A stretch of DNA of 64,000 nt from Jeongeupia wiesaeckerbachi (GTDB taxonomy: Bacteria; Pseudomonadota; Gammaproteobacteria; Burkholderiales; Chitinibacteraceae). The notes beneath the pieces are model-generated. The model saw only the letters and a list, made by a program, of their open reading frames with translations. It searched no databases and was not told the DNA's origin. Position numbers and translations under genes: made by a program. Location of the stretch: contig NZ_CP136946.1 in the NCBI RefSeq assembly GCF_050916355.1, positions 2,108,001 through 2,172,000 on the forward strand. The letters run 5' to 3'. Shown one piece after another: positions 16,756 through 30,984 of this stretch (position 1 is the first letter of the stretch; each line of letters begins with the position of its first letter).

Positions 16756-19074
16756 ATGCATCGCAAGACGCTTACCAAATCACTGTTGGCCTTACTCTGG
16801 CTCAGCGTTCCGGCCTTGGGCTGGAGTGCCACCGCTCCGTCGCCTGCTCCCGCTGCCACGCAGACTGAAATGCTCAGTGCCGGCTCGCAGGCGATCGGCT
16901 GGCCCAGGCTGGTCAACGGCCAGCAAGGCGAGCAGATCTATGTCTACCAGCCGCAACTCGACGCACTGAACGGCAATGTGTTGACAGGGCGTTCGGCGGT
17001 GCGGGTCTCGAGCAAGCAGGGCGATACCTTCGGCGTGATCTGGTTCAGCGCCCGCGCCGACATCGCCAAGGATCAGCGTGTCGTGACGCTGAGCCAGTAC
17101 AAGATCACCAAAACCAATTTCCCGACAGCGAGCAAGGACGAAAGCCGCTATCTGTCGACACTGAGCACCGCCTTGCCGAAGCAGGGCTGGACCGTGCCCT
17201 ACGATGCGCTGCAGGCCGATCTGCAGATCAATCAGGCCGAAGCCGCACAAGCCGGCCAGCCGGTGAAGAACGACCCGCCGGCCATCATCTACAGCAATCG
17301 TCCGGCGATGCTGGTGATGATCGATGGTGAACCCGCGCTGCGCAGCGCAGGCGGCAAGCTGATGCGAGTGGTCAATACCAGTGCGCTGCTCGTGCTCGAC
17401 GAGGCCAGCGGCAACTACTACATGTGGGCGGTGGAGCGCTGGTATCAGGCCAAGTCGGTGACCGGCCCGTGGCAGGTGGCGAGTCATCCGCCGACGGATG
17501 AATTGAATCCGCTGCGCGAATCGCTGCTCAAGGCCAACAAGATCGATCCGATGTCGGGCAAGAGCGCCAATGGCGAGTCGGCATTCGATCCGAACGTCGT
17601 GCCGGCGATCTATGTCGCCACCAAGCCGACCGAGCTGCTGCAGAGCAAGGGCGACCCGCAGTACGCGCCGATTCCGGATACGCAGCTGCTGTATATGTCG
17701 AATTCGTCCAACGATGTCTTCGTGCAGGTCGGCAGCCAGCAACTGTATGTACTGATCTCTGGCCGCTGGTTCACGGCCAGCAAGATCGACGGCCCGTGGC
17801 AATACGTGCCGGGCGACAAGCTGCCGGCGGATTTCGCCCGTATCCCGGCGAATCACCCGATGGCCGGCGTGCTGGTCTCGGTACCGGGCACGGCGCAGGC
17901 CAGCGAAGCGCGCATTGCCAACAGCGTGCCGCAGACCGCCCAGGTCAAGCGCAGCGTCAAGCCCGATCCGGTCAGCTACGACGGCGGCGCACCGCAGTGG
18001 AAGCCGGTCGACGGCACGTCGCTGCAATATGCCTACAACACCGCGACGCCGATCATCCGCGTTGATGCGCAAAGTTATTATCTGGTGCAGAACGGCGTCT
18101 GGTTCGTTGCCACGTCGGCGGCCGGCCCATGGAATGTCGCGGCCAGTGTGCCGGCGGTGATCTATACGATTCCGGTTAGCTCGCCGGTGCACTACGTGAC
18201 CTATGTGCGCGTCTACAGCGCGACGCCGACTGTTGTCTACGTCGGCTACACGCCGGGTTACTACGGCACGGTGGTGTCGAGTGACGGCGTTGTCGTGTAC
18301 GGCACCGGTTATGTCTACCCGACCTATGTCGGCACGGTCTGGTATCCGCCGCCCTATACCTACGGTTTCGGCGTCGGCTTTGCCTGGGGTACGGCGAGCG
18401 GTTTCGCCTGGGGCTTCGCCATGGGCGCATGGATGTCGCCGTGGTACTGGGGCGGCGGTGGCTGCTGCTGGCATGGTGGCAACGACGTCAATATCAACAT
18501 CACCAACAACTACAACCGCTGGGGCCACAATTCGGTCATCACCGGACCGAACAACACCGTTCGCACCGGCCAGATCGGCCAGACCCGGTTTGCCAACAAG
18601 CAAGGCAGCGGCGATCTGTATGCCGGCCGCGACGGTCAGGTCTACAAGCGCAACGACAGTGGCCAGTGGCAGAAGTATCAAGGCAACGGCAACTGGTCCA
18701 ACATCGACAAGCAGCAGGCCGCCGACAATGTGAAGAGCCGGGCACAGAACTACGCCAACAGCCCGCAAGGGCAGCAGCGCGTGCAGAACGCCAAGGACTT
18801 CGCCAATTCGCCACAAGGGCAGCAAGCCGCGCAACGCGCCAAAGACTGGAAACAGTCGCCGCAAGGCCAACAGGCCGGGCAGAACTTCCGCGAGAACCAC
18901 CAGTCGCTCGACAGCCAGTTCCAGGCGCGCAATGTGGGCGACCAGCGGGCCGACAACTTCCAGCGCGGCAATGTTGGCAACAGCGGTAGCTGGGGCGCCG
19001 GCGCCCGCGAACAACCACGCTTTAGTGGTGGTGGCTTCGGGGGCTTCCATGGCGGCGGCTTCCGGCGTCGATGA
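16756..19074 (+). CDS. Large exported protein with GPW repeats, Tyr/Gly-rich middle and SPQGQQ repeats
   Basis: The 772-residue protein begins with a clear signal peptide (about residues 1-24, cut near GWSATAP). Three copies of a W-[YF]-x-A-x(4)-GPW motif occur near residues 226-240, 335-350 and 445-460. Similar proteins have been annotated as carbohydrate-binding family V/XII, because the motif recalls chitin-binding ChtBD3 modules. Residues about 488-575 are rich in Tyr, Gly and Trp with a CCWHGG patch. Three SPQGQQ repeats follow near 658-710, and the C-terminus is Gly-rich ending FRRR. GGGGA before the ATG at 16756 fixes the start. A surface or matrix role is inference; the function is unknown. 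Confidence 0.72.
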   Translation: MHRKTLTKSLLALLWLSVPALGWSATAPSPAPAATQTEMLSAGSQAIGWPRLVNGQQGEQIYVYQPQLDALNGNVLTGRSAVRVSSKQGDTFGVIWFSARADIAKDQRVVTLSQYKITKTNFPTASKDESRYLSTLSTALPKQGWTVPYDALQADLQINQAEAAQAGQPVKNDPPAIIYSNRPAMLVMIDGEPALRSAGGKLMRVVNTSALLVLDEASGNYYMWAVERWYQAKSVTGPWQVASHPPTDELNPLRESLLKANKIDPMSGKSANGESAFDPNVVPAIYVATKPTELLQSKGDPQYAPIPDTQLLYMSNSSNDVFVQVGSQQLYVLISGRWFTASKIDGPWQYVPGDKLPADFARIPANHPMAGVLVSVPGTAQASEARIANSVPQTAQVKRSVKPDPVSYDGGAPQWKPVDGTSLQYAYNTATPIIRVDAQSYYLVQNGVWFVATSAAGPWNVAASVPAVIYTIPVSSPVHYVTYVRVYSATPTVVYVGYTPGYYGTVVSSDGVVVYGTGYVYPTYVGTVWYPPPYTYGFGVGFAWGTASGFAWGFAMGAWMSPWYWGGGGCCWHGGNDVNINITNNYNRWGHNSVITGPNNTVRTGQIGQTRFANKQGSGDLYAGRDGQVYKRNDSGQWQKYQGNGNWSNIDKQQAADNVKSRAQNYANSPQGQQRVQNAKDFANSPQGQQAAQRAKDWKQSPQGQQAGQNFRENHQSLDSQFQARNVGDQRADNFQRGNVGNSGSWGAGAREQPRFSGGGFGGFHGGGFRRR

Positions 19075-19100
19075 AACGGTATATATATATGTGTGGTGTA

Positions 19101-19136
19101 ACAACGGGCGGCCGTCAGGCCGCCCGTTGTGCTTTT
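19101..19136 (+). terminator. Terminator after the GPW-repeat gene
   Basis: ACAACGGGCGGCC and GGCCGCCCGTTGT form a perfect 13-bp stem with a 4-base loop, followed by a short T run (GCTTTTG). Confidence 0.88.
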
Positions 19137-19382
19137 GGGCGCGGTGAACCCGGGACGGACGGTGCTGGACGGGCTGGCGGGGGCGGTTTGAACGGTTTTG
19201 GGCGGGGCAGGGCGCGGTGAGCGGGGCCAAAACTGACGGATTTCATGCGCATGGCATGGGTTTGTCAGCTTTGCAGCGGTGCTGGCGGCGGTGTGGCGGG
19301 GATGTTGGGTTTGGGTCTGAATAAATTTCGCTGTCCGATCAACGGTTTATCGGTTCGGCGTGAAATTCTTTCGGTCGGGGTG

Positions 19383-19410
19383 TTGACGGGGGGAGGGGAA
19401 GTGCTTAAAG
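19383..19410 (+). promoter_or_regulatory. Candidate rRNA operon promoter
   Basis: In the 500-base leader before 16S, TTGACG (19383-19388) is followed after 16 bases by TTAAAG (19405-19410), about 225 bases upstream of the mature 16S start. The position fits an rrn promoter; the -10 is weak. The remaining leader from 19137 holds the boxA site and no gene. Confidence 0.45.
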
Positions 19411-19490
19411 TTGCGTTCTCTGCTGATGACGCAGCGAAAGAAACGAAGCGAAACCCGCTGAGTTTACCGAGCGAAGTGTTCAGAAGCAAG

Positions 19491-19506
19491 CGATCTTTAA
19501 CAAATT
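19491..19506 (+). promoter_or_regulatory. boxA antitermination site in the rRNA leader
   Basis: CGATCTTTAACAAATT matches the boxA core (YGCTCTTTAACA) used by the Nus-factor rRNA antitermination complex. A second copy lies in the 16S-23S spacer at 21529, which supports the assignment. Confidence 0.75.
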
Positions 19507-19636
19507 ACAGCCGATGAGTGTGAGTGCTTGATGAGTGCATCAAGTACTTGCACTTAATGAAATAGAACTGGCTTGAGCGCTTCGGTGCTTGGGCGAATTC
19601 TTTGAGTTAACGCAAGTGCGCAATTATTCAGTGATT

Positions 19637-21171
<1,535 letters not shown>

Positions 21172-21232
21172 AAAGATAATGCCTCATTAAGCATTCACAC
21201 TCATCGGCTGTACGTTAGAGATACGGAGAACT

Positions 21233-21309
21233 GGGTCAGTAGCTCAGTCGGTTAGAGCACCGTCTTGATAAGGCGGGGGTCGCTGGTTCGATTCCAGCTT
21301 GACCCACCA
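21233..21309 (+). tRNA. ileT: tRNA-Ile (GAT)
   Basis: A 77-base cloverleaf starts GGGTCAGTAGCTCAG, has the anticodon GAT at 21267-21269 in the loop TTGATAA, a GGTTCGATTCC T arm and an encoded CCA end. It lies in the 16S-23S spacer, as in most proteobacterial rrn operons. Confidence 0.98.
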
Positions 21310-21344
21310 TTTGCTTTGCGGATGGACAAACAGTTTGATCCGAT

Positions 21345-21420
21345 GGGGGCATAGCTCAGTTGGGAGAGCACCTGCTTTGCAAGCAGGGGGTCGTCGGTTC
21401 GATCCCGTCTGCCTCCACCA
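21345..21420 (+). tRNA. alaT: tRNA-Ala (TGC)
   Basis: A 76-base cloverleaf starts GGGGGCATAGCTCAG, has the anticodon TGC at 21378-21380 and the encoded CCA end. It is second in the spacer after tRNA-Ile, with a 35-base gap. Confidence 0.98.
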
Positions 21421-21528
21421 CTACTTTTGTGTGGTTTAGTCTGGAAGGACTCAGTATTAAAGGCATTGGCGATTGTCAGTGGTTTTAATTCTGACTGTTT
21501 CAGTTGGACGAGAATTTATTCTCTGTAT

Positions 21529-21544
21529 CGCTCTTTAACAAGAT
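21529..21544 (+). promoter_or_regulatory. boxA site in the 16S-23S spacer
   Basis: CGCTCTTTAACAAGAT closely matches boxA. It lies 125 bases before the 23S start, the usual position for renewed antitermination ahead of the large rRNA. Confidence 0.8.
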
Positions 21545-21668
21545 AGAAGAAGCAAAACTCAAATTTATTCAGTAATGAATGGGTTTGATTGCATCGAGTT
21601 TTGAATTCGAGAGAATTCGAAGTCGCAAACACAACTTGTAATCTTGAACTACGTGTTTGAGGTTATAG

Positions 21669-24561
<2,893 letters not shown>

Positions 24562-24683
24562 ATAACCTGAACCGCGTGGTTCGGGTGTGTTGCGACAAGG
24601 CTCGTAAAATATCAAACCCGAGTCATTGCTTCTTCTATCGAATTCAGAGATATGACTAATACAGTCGTAACTCCACCAGTTAC

Positions 24684-24798
24684 GTCTGGCGACCATAGCG
24701 AGTTGGTCCCACGCCTTCCCATCCCGAACAGGACCGTGAAACGACTCAGCGCCGATGATAGTGCGGGTTCCCGTGTGAAAGTAGGTCATCGCCAGACT
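24684..24798 (+). rRNA. rrf: 5S ribosomal RNA
   Basis: About 115 bases with paired ends GTCTGGCGA and CGCCAGAC, the GGTCCCACGCCTTCCCATCC segment and GAACAGGACCGTGAAACG, all typical of 5S. It follows 23S by about 120 bases and ends the operon. Confidence 0.96.
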
Positions 24799-24807
24799 CC
24801 CCATGCA

Positions 24808-24845
24808 AACCCCCTGCAGCTACGCTGCAGGGGGTTTTTTCTTTA
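24808..24845 (+). terminator. Terminator of the rRNA operon
   Basis: AACCCCCTGCAGC-tac-GCTGCAGGGGGTT followed by a T run: a strong 13-bp intrinsic terminator 9 bases after 5S. Confidence 0.95.
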
Positions 24846-24952
24846 TGGGCCGGAAGTGCCGGGACTTGGTTTCCCTTCGATCTGCGACTAGCTTGTAGAT
24901 ACTGACGTCTATACCTCGCTTGGTGTTGGGACGCAGAATGCCAGGGGGAACC

Positions 24953-27900
24953 ATGAGTCATTTTCTTGACCGTCTGAGCTTCTTTACGCTGACACACGAG
25001 GCTTATGCGGGTGGGCATGGTGAGCTGCGTGCCGAAGACCGGACCTGGGAAGAAGCCTATCGGCTTCGCTGGCAGCACGACAAAATCGTGCGCTCAACGC
25101 ATGGCGTGAACTGTACCGGCTCCTGTAGCTGGAAAATCTACGTCAAAGGCGGCATCGTCACCTGGGAAACCCAGCAGACCGACTATCCGCGCACCCGTCC
25201 GGGCATGCCAAATCACGAGCCCCGCGGCTGTTCACGCGGCGCCTCGTACAGCTGGTATCTCTACAGTGCCAACCGGCTGAAGTATCCGATGATCCGTGGC
25301 CGGCTCATGCGGCTCTGGCGTGAGGCACGCAAGTCCCTGGCGCCGGTCGATGCATGGCAGGCCATCGTTGCCGACCAAGAGAAAACGCAAGAGTACAAAT
25401 CGATTCGTGGTCGTGGCGGATTTGTTCGTGCCAGCTGGGAAGAGGCCACCGAGTTGGTCGCGGCGGCCAATATCCATACGATCAAGACATACGGCCCGGA
25501 CCGGATCATCGGTTTTTCACCGATTCCCGCGATGTCGATGGTCAGCTACGCTGCCGGCAGCCGCTACCTGAGTTTGATCGGCGGCACCTTGATGTCGTTC
25601 TACGACTGGTACTGTGATCTGCCGCCGGCCAGCCCGCAAACCTGGGGCGAGCAGACCGACGTACCCGAATCGGCTGATTGGTACAACTCGGCGTTCATCA
25701 TTGCCTGGGGCTCGAATGTGCCGCAGACGCGTACCCCCGATGCGCATTTCTTTGTCGAGGCCCGCTACAACGGCACCAAAGTCGTGGCCATCACACCAGA
25801 CTATTCCGAGGTCGCCAAACTCTCGGACATCTGGCTGCACCCGAAGCAGGGCACCGATGCCGCGCTCGGCATGGCGATGGGGCACGTCATCCTGAAGGAG
25901 TGCTTTGTCGATCGACAGGTTGAGTACTTCGATGATTACTGTCGTCGGCTGACCGATTTACCAATGCTGGTGCTGCTGCGCAAAGACGGGGATCGCTTCG
26001 TTGCCGATCGCTTCTTGCGCGCTTCCGATTTTGGCGATGCACTCGGGCAGATCAACAATCCAGAGTGGAAAACGGTCGCTTTCGACGAGACCAGCGGACG
26101 CTATGTCGCGCCACAAGGCGCCATTGGCTACCGCTGGGGGCAGCAGGTCGAGGGCGACCTGGGTAAATGGAATCTGGAACAGCGGAACGGTGCCAGCGGC
26201 GACGATGTCCGGCTGTCACTGAGCCTGATCGCCGAACGGGATGAGGTCGTTTCGGTTGCCTTTCCCTATTTTGGCGGCCAGGCGCCGGCCGACTTTACCG
26301 CCAACGAGCAAGGCGGCGCGGTCCTGCATCGACATGTGCCGGTGCGGCGTCTGGCGCTGCAGCGCGGCGATGCGCTGGTGGCCACGGTTTTTGACCTGAT
26401 GTGTGCGCACTACGGTGTGGACCGTGGACTCGGTGGCGAGGTGGCGACGTCGTTCGACGACAATATCGCTTATACGCCTGTGTGGCAGCAAAGCATCACC
26501 GGTGTACCGGCCGAACAGGTGATTGCGGTGGCGCGCCAGTTTGCCGAGACCGCAGAAAAAACACGTGGGCGGTCGATGGTGATCATCGGCGCGGCGATGA
26601 ATCACTGGTATCACCAGGACATGAATTACCGCGCCGCAATCAATATGCTGATGCTGTGCGGCTGTATCGGCGTATCTGGTGGCGGCTGGGCGCATTACGT
26701 CGGGCAGGAGAAGCTGCGACCGCAGACCGGCTGGACCGCGCTGGCCTTCGCGCTGGATTGGCTGCGCCCGCCACGGCATATGAACAGTACGTCGTTCTTC
26801 TATGCGCACACCGACCAGTGGCGATACGAGAAGGTCAACATCGACGAAATCCTCTCGCCGCTGGCTGATCCGAATCGCTATGGCGGCAGCATGATCGACT
26901 TCAACGTTCGTGCCGAACGGATGGGCTGGCTGCCGTCTGCACCGCAACTGGCGGCGAATCCGCTGCGGATCGCCGCAGCTGCACAGGCCGCCGGGCTGGC
27001 ACCGAAGGACTATGTCGTCGCCGGACTCAGGGACGGCAGCCTGCAGATGTCGTGCGAGGATCCGGACGCACCGGTCAATTTTCCGCGCAATCTCTTTGTC
27101 TGGCGCTCCAACCTGTTCGGGTCGAGCGGCAAAGGCCACGAGTACTTTCTGAAGCATTTTGTAGGCGCCCAGAACGGACTGCTGGGCGAGGACATCGGCA
27201 AGACCGGAGAGACCAAGCCTCAGGAGGTTGTCTGGCACGACAAGGCACCGGAAGGGAAACTCGACCTGATTACCGTGCTCGATTTCCGGATGAGCACGAC
27301 CTGTCTTTACGCCGATGTCGTCCTGCCGACGGCGACCTGGTACGAGAAGAACGACCTCAATACGTCGGACATGCACCCTTTCATTCATCCGTTGTCGGCG
27401 GCGGTCGATCCGATCTGGCAAGCCAAGAGCGACTGGGAGATTTACAAGTCGATCGCCAAGAGGTTTTCCGAACTGGCGGTCGGCCATCTGGGGGTCGAGC
27501 AGGATGTGGTGCTGGTGCCCCTGCAACACGATACGCCGGGCGAGCTGGCGCAGCCGTTTGAACCCAAGGACTGGAAAAAGGGCGAGTGCGAGCTGATTCC
27601 GGGCAAGACGGCGCCGAACATCGTTGTCGTCGAACGCGACTATCCGAACACCTACAAGCGCTTTACCGCTCTTGGCCCGCTGATGAAAACCCTTGGCAAC
27701 GGTGGCAAGGGCATCGGCTGGAATACCGAGCACGAGGTCGACGGCTTGGCGAAGCTCAACAAGGTCGTTACCGAGGAAGGGCCAACCAAGGGGCTGCCCC
27801 GAATCGAAACCGATATCGACGCGACCGAGGTGATTCTGTCGCTGGCTCCCGAGACCAATGGCGAGGTGGCCGTTAAGGCGTGGGAAGCGCTGTCCAAGTT

Positions 27901-28702
27901 CACCGGGCGCCCGCATGCGCATCTGGCCGATGTGCGTGAGGACGAAAAGATCCGCTACCGCGACGTCCAGGCGCAGCCGCGCAAGATCATTTCCAGCCCG
28001 ACCTGGTCCGGCATCGAGAGCGAGCACGTCAGCTATACCGCCGGCTACACCAATGTGAACGAGCTGATCCCGTGGCGCACGCTGACCGGCCGGCAGCAGT
28101 TTTATCAAGATCATGCCTGGATGCGCGATTTTGGCGAGGGCTTCGCCTGTTACCGGCCCCCTGTGGATACGAAGGCGGTGGCGCCACTGGCTGGCAAGCT
28201 GCCCAATGGCAATCCCGAAATCGCGCTCAACTTCATTACCCCGCACCAGAAGTGGGGGATTCACTCGACCTACACCGACAACCTGCTGATGCTGACCCTG
28301 TCGCGTGGCGGGCCGATCGTCTGGCTGTCCGAGACCGATGCGCAGCAGGTTGGCATTGTCGACAACGACTGGATCGAGCTGTTCAACGTCAACGGGGCGA
28401 TCGCTGCCCGCGCGGTGGTCAGTCAGCGCGTCAAACCTGGCATGTGCATGATGTACCACGCGCAGGAAAAGATCGTGAACGTGCCCGGCTCCGAGGTTAC
28501 CAAGCACCGGGGAGGCATCCATAACTCGGTGACGCGGACGGTGCTCAAGCCGACGCACATGATCGGCGGCTACGCGCAGCTCTCCTACGGTTTCAACTAT
28601 TACGGCACCGTCGGCAGCAACCGGGACGAGTTCGTCATCGTCCGCAAGATGGCCAAGGTCGACTGGATGGATACGCCGTCCGCCCAGGAAGGGGAGGGAT
28701 GA
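24953..28702 (+). CDS. narG: Respiratory nitrate reductase alpha subunit
   Basis: NarG is the molybdenum bis-MGD catalytic subunit that reduces nitrate to nitrite at the cytoplasmic face of the inner membrane. The 1249-residue protein matches the family length. The N-terminal FeS motif with histidine ligand is present (H50, C54, C58, C93 in HGVNCTGSC and RGCSRGASYS), and the Mo-ligand region QTDVPESADWYNS is there. Near the N-terminus RTWEEAYRLRWQHDK is typical of membrane-bound NarG. AGGGGGAA precedes the ATG at 24953. It is the first gene of narGHJI, 107 bases after the rRNA terminator. I saw no convincing FNR box in that short gap. Confidence 0.97.
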   Translation: MSHFLDRLSFFTLTHEAYAGGHGELRAEDRTWEEAYRLRWQHDKIVRSTHGVNCTGSCSWKIYVKGGIVTWETQQTDYPRTRPGMPNHEPRGCSRGASYSWYLYSANRLKYPMIRGRLMRLWREARKSLAPVDAWQAIVADQEKTQEYKSIRGRGGFVRASWEEATELVAAANIHTIKTYGPDRIIGFSPIPAMSMVSYAAGSRYLSLIGGTLMSFYDWYCDLPPASPQTWGEQTDVPESADWYNSAFIIAWGSNVPQTRTPDAHFFVEARYNGTKVVAITPDYSEVAKLSDIWLHPKQGTDAALGMAMGHVILKECFVDRQVEYFDDYCRRLTDLPMLVLLRKDGDRFVADRFLRASDFGDALGQINNPEWKTVAFDETSGRYVAPQGAIGYRWGQQVEGDLGKWNLEQRNGASGDDVRLSLSLIAERDEVVSVAFPYFGGQAPADFTANEQGGAVLHRHVPVRRLALQRGDALVATVFDLMCAHYGVDRGLGGEVATSFDDNIAYTPVWQQSITGVPAEQVIAVARQFAETAEKTRGRSMVIIGAAMNHWYHQDMNYRAAINMLMLCGCIGVSGGGWAHYVGQEKLRPQTGWTALAFALDWLRPPRHMNSTSFFYAHTDQWRYEKVNIDEILSPLADPNRYGGSMIDFNVRAERMGWLPSAPQLAANPLRIAAAAQAAGLAPKDYVVAGLRDGSLQMSCEDPDAPVNFPRNLFVWRSNLFGSSGKGHEYFLKHFVGAQNGLLGEDIGKTGETKPQEVVWHDKAPEGKLDLITVLDFRMSTTCLYADVVLPTATWYEKNDLNTSDMHPFIHPLSAAVDPIWQAKSDWEIYKSIAKRFSELAVGHLGVEQDVVLVPLQHDTPGELAQPFEPKDWKKGECELIPGKTAPNIVVVERDYPNTYKRFTALGPLMKTLGNGGKGIGWNTEHEVDGLAKLNKVVTEEGPTKGLPRIETDIDATEVILSLAPETNGEVAVKAWEALSKFTGRPHAHLADVREDEKIRYRDVQAQPRKIISSPTWSGIESEHVSYTAGYTNVNELIPWRTLTGRQQFYQDHAWMRDFGEGFACYRPPVDTKAVAPLAGKLPNGNPEIALNFITPHQKWGIHSTYTDNLLMLTLSRGGPIVWLSETDAQQVGIVDNDWIELFNVNGAIAARAVVSQRVKPGMCMMYHAQEKIVNVPGSEVTKHRGGIHNSVTRTVLKPTHMIGGYAQLSYGFNYYGTVGSNRDEFVIVRKMAKVDWMDTPSAQEGEG

Positions 28703-30264
28703 GCATGAAAGTCCGCGCACAGATTGCCATGGTGTTGAATCTCGACAAATGCATCGGCTGTCATACCTGTTCGGTGACCTGCAAGAACGTCTGGACCAGC
28801 CGCTTGGGAATGGAGTACGCATGGTTCAACAACGTCGAGACCAAACCCGGCATCGGCTACCCGAAGGACTGGGAGAATCAGGACAAGTGGAAAGGCGGCT
28901 GGGATCTCAAACGTAACGGCAAGCTGAAACTCAAGCAGGGGAGCCGTCTGCAGGTGTTGCTGAACCTGTTCGCGAATCCGAATTTGCCCGAGATAGACGA
29001 CTATTACGAGCCGTTCACCTTCGATTACGAGTTCCTGCAGACCGCGCCGGAAATGCCGACGCCGCCGGTGGCCCGGCCGATTTCGGTGATCAGCGGCCAG
29101 CGGATGGAAAAAATCGAATGGGGGCCGAACTGGGAGGAAATCCTCGGTGGCGAGTTCGCCAAACGCAGCGCCGACTACAACTTCGAAGACGTGCAGAAGG
29201 AGATCTACGGCGAGTTCGAGAACACCTTCATGATGTATTTGCCGCGCCTGTGCGAGCACTGCCTCAATCCGGCGTGCGTGGCGTCCTGTCCGTCGGGGTC
29301 GATCTACAAGCGCGAAGAGGATGGCATCGTGCTGATCGATCAGGACAAATGCCGCGGCTGGCGCATGTGCGTGTCGGGCTGTCCGTACAAGAAGATCTAT
29401 TACAACTGGTCGTCGGGCAAGGCCGAGAAGTGCATCTTCTGCTACCCACGCATCGAAGCCGGCCAGCCGACCGTGTGCTCGGAAACCTGTGTCGGCCGGA
29501 TCCGTTATCTCGGCGTTCTGCTTTACGACGCGGATAGGATCGAAGCCGCGGCCTCGGTACCAAATCCGCAGGATCTGTACGGCGCGCAGCTGTCGGTGTT
29601 TCTGGATCCGTACTCGCAGGCGGTCCAGGAGCAGGCGCGCAAGGACGGCATCCCCGAGCTGTGGCTTGAAGCGGCGACCCGGTCGCCGGCCTACAAAATG
29701 GCGATGGAATGGAAGATCGCCTTCCCGCTGCATCCGGAATACCGGACCTTGCCGATGGTCTGGTACGTGCCACCGCTATCGCCGATCCAGGCACGTGCCA
29801 ATGCCGGCGAGATCGGCATGCAGGGGCATTTGCCCGACGTCGACAGCCTGCGGATTCCGGTTCGCTATCTGGCGAACCTGCTGACGGCCGGAGATGAAAA
29901 ACCGGTGCAGCAGGCGCTGAAGAAGATGCTCGGGATGCGCGCGTTCTACCGCGAGCGCCAGCTCGAAGGACGGGACAACGCTGGCTTGCTGGCCGAGGCT
30001 GGGCTGACACTGGCCGAAGTCGAAGACATGCATCGCTACTTGTCGATCGCCGATTACGAAGATCGCTACGTGATTCCGACGACGCACCGCGAGTACGCCG
30101 AAAACGCATACCAGCTGCGCGGCGAGTGCGGGTTCTCGTTCGGCAACGGTTGCTCGGACGGTAGCAGCGAGGCCAGCCTGTTCGGCGGCAAGATGGCTGG
30201 CAAGAAAGTGATTCCGCTCAAGACCATGGGCGGCCGCGGAACCGAAAACAAGGTGGACTACTGA
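28699..30264 (+). CDS. narH: Respiratory nitrate reductase beta subunit
   Basis: NarH is the iron-sulfur electron-transfer subunit linking NarI hemes to NarG. The 521-residue protein has four cysteine clusters: CIGCHTCSVTCK near the N-terminus, CEHCLNPACVASCPSG, CRGWRMCVSGCPYKK (the Trp-containing cluster that binds [3Fe-4S]) and CIFCYPRIEAGQPTVC. The start overlaps the narG stop by 4 bases (ATGA), so translation is coupled; a second ATG lies at 28705. Confidence 0.97.
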   Translation: MSMKVRAQIAMVLNLDKCIGCHTCSVTCKNVWTSRLGMEYAWFNNVETKPGIGYPKDWENQDKWKGGWDLKRNGKLKLKQGSRLQVLLNLFANPNLPEIDDYYEPFTFDYEFLQTAPEMPTPPVARPISVISGQRMEKIEWGPNWEEILGGEFAKRSADYNFEDVQKEIYGEFENTFMMYLPRLCEHCLNPACVASCPSGSIYKREEDGIVLIDQDKCRGWRMCVSGCPYKKIYYNWSSGKAEKCIFCYPRIEAGQPTVCSETCVGRIRYLGVLLYDADRIEAAASVPNPQDLYGAQLSVFLDPYSQAVQEQARKDGIPELWLEAATRSPAYKMAMEWKIAFPLHPEYRTLPMVWYVPPLSPIQARANAGEIGMQGHLPDVDSLRIPVRYLANLLTAGDEKPVQQALKKMLGMRAFYRERQLEGRDNAGLLAEAGLTLAEVEDMHRYLSIADYEDRYVIPTTHREYAENAYQLRGECGFSFGNGCSDGSSEASLFGGKMAGKKVIPLKTMGGRGTENKVDY

Positions 30265-30947
30265 TGCCGGTCTCGACACGCCCGGCATCGGTTCGGCCTG
30301 CCTGCCATGCGCTGCGCTTGCTGGGCGCCTTGTTGCTGTATCCGGAGGCCGGCCTGCGGGCGCTGCTGCCCGAGATCGCGGCCGAGGTGTCGGACGACCC
30401 CGGTTTGCGGCGGATCGATCGCGAGCGCCTTGCCGATCTGCTCAGCGAGCTAATGCGCGCGGACGGACTGGATGCGGAGGAGGCCTACGTCGGCCTGTTT
30501 GACCGAGGGCGCGCCGCGTCGCTGCACCTGTTCGAACACTTGCATGGCGAGAGTCGCGACCGGGGCGAGGCGATGGTGCAACTGGCAGGGGTCTATCAAG
30601 GTGCCGGTTTTCTGCTCAAACCCGGCGAGCTGCCGGACTACCTGCCGGCACTACTGGAGTTTCTCGGCTGCCGGCCGCTGGCCGAGGTGAAGGCCATCAT
30701 GAGCGACTGCGGCCATCTGATCCGCAAGGTGGGCGAAGCGGTGGCCGCGCGCGGCAGCCGCTATGCGGCGATCTTCGATGCCGCACTGGTCATGGCGGGT
30801 GAGGATGGCCTCGATTGGTCGAAGGGCGTCGAGCCCGAACCGCTCGACGATGTCGACGACGACTGGATGGATACACCGGCATTTGCCAAGCCCGACGAGC
30901 AGCCGGCCACGTCGACGATCCGTTTCATGCCCAGACCCGGGCGCTGA
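30264..30947 (+). CDS. narJ: Nitrate reductase assembly chaperone
   Basis: NarJ binds the NarG apo-protein and directs molybdenum cofactor insertion and membrane attachment. The 227-residue helical protein carries the family core FEHLHGESRDRGEAMV and PDYLPALLEFL. The ATG overlaps the narH stop by one base (TGATG). The C-terminal 40 residues are acidic and variable, as usual in this family. Confidence 0.95.
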   Translation: MPVSTRPASVRPACHALRLLGALLLYPEAGLRALLPEIAAEVSDDPGLRRIDRERLADLLSELMRADGLDAEEAYVGLFDRGRAASLHLFEHLHGESRDRGEAMVQLAGVYQGAGFLLKPGELPDYLPALLEFLGCRPLAEVKAIMSDCGHLIRKVGEAVAARGSRYAAIFDAALVMAGEDGLDWSKGVEPEPLDDVDDDWMDTPAFAKPDEQPATSTIRFMPRPGR

Positions 30948-30984
30948 ATGCTGGACCGGCAAATGTCGGTGAAGGAGTCATGTG

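Noticed and set aside
16792..19230. 812-codon open frame on the minus strand opposite the GPW-repeat gene
   Set aside because: Compositional shadow; the plus strand has a signal peptide, repeats, promoter and terminator.
24846..24952. FNR/NarL control site for the nar operon
   Set aside because: No TTGAT-N4-ATCAA-like sequence or clear NarL heptamer pair could be found in the 107-base gap.
26216..28822. Long open frame on the minus strand opposite narG
   Set aside because: Arg/His/Gln-rich shadow of narG; no recognisable motif and no ribosome binding site.
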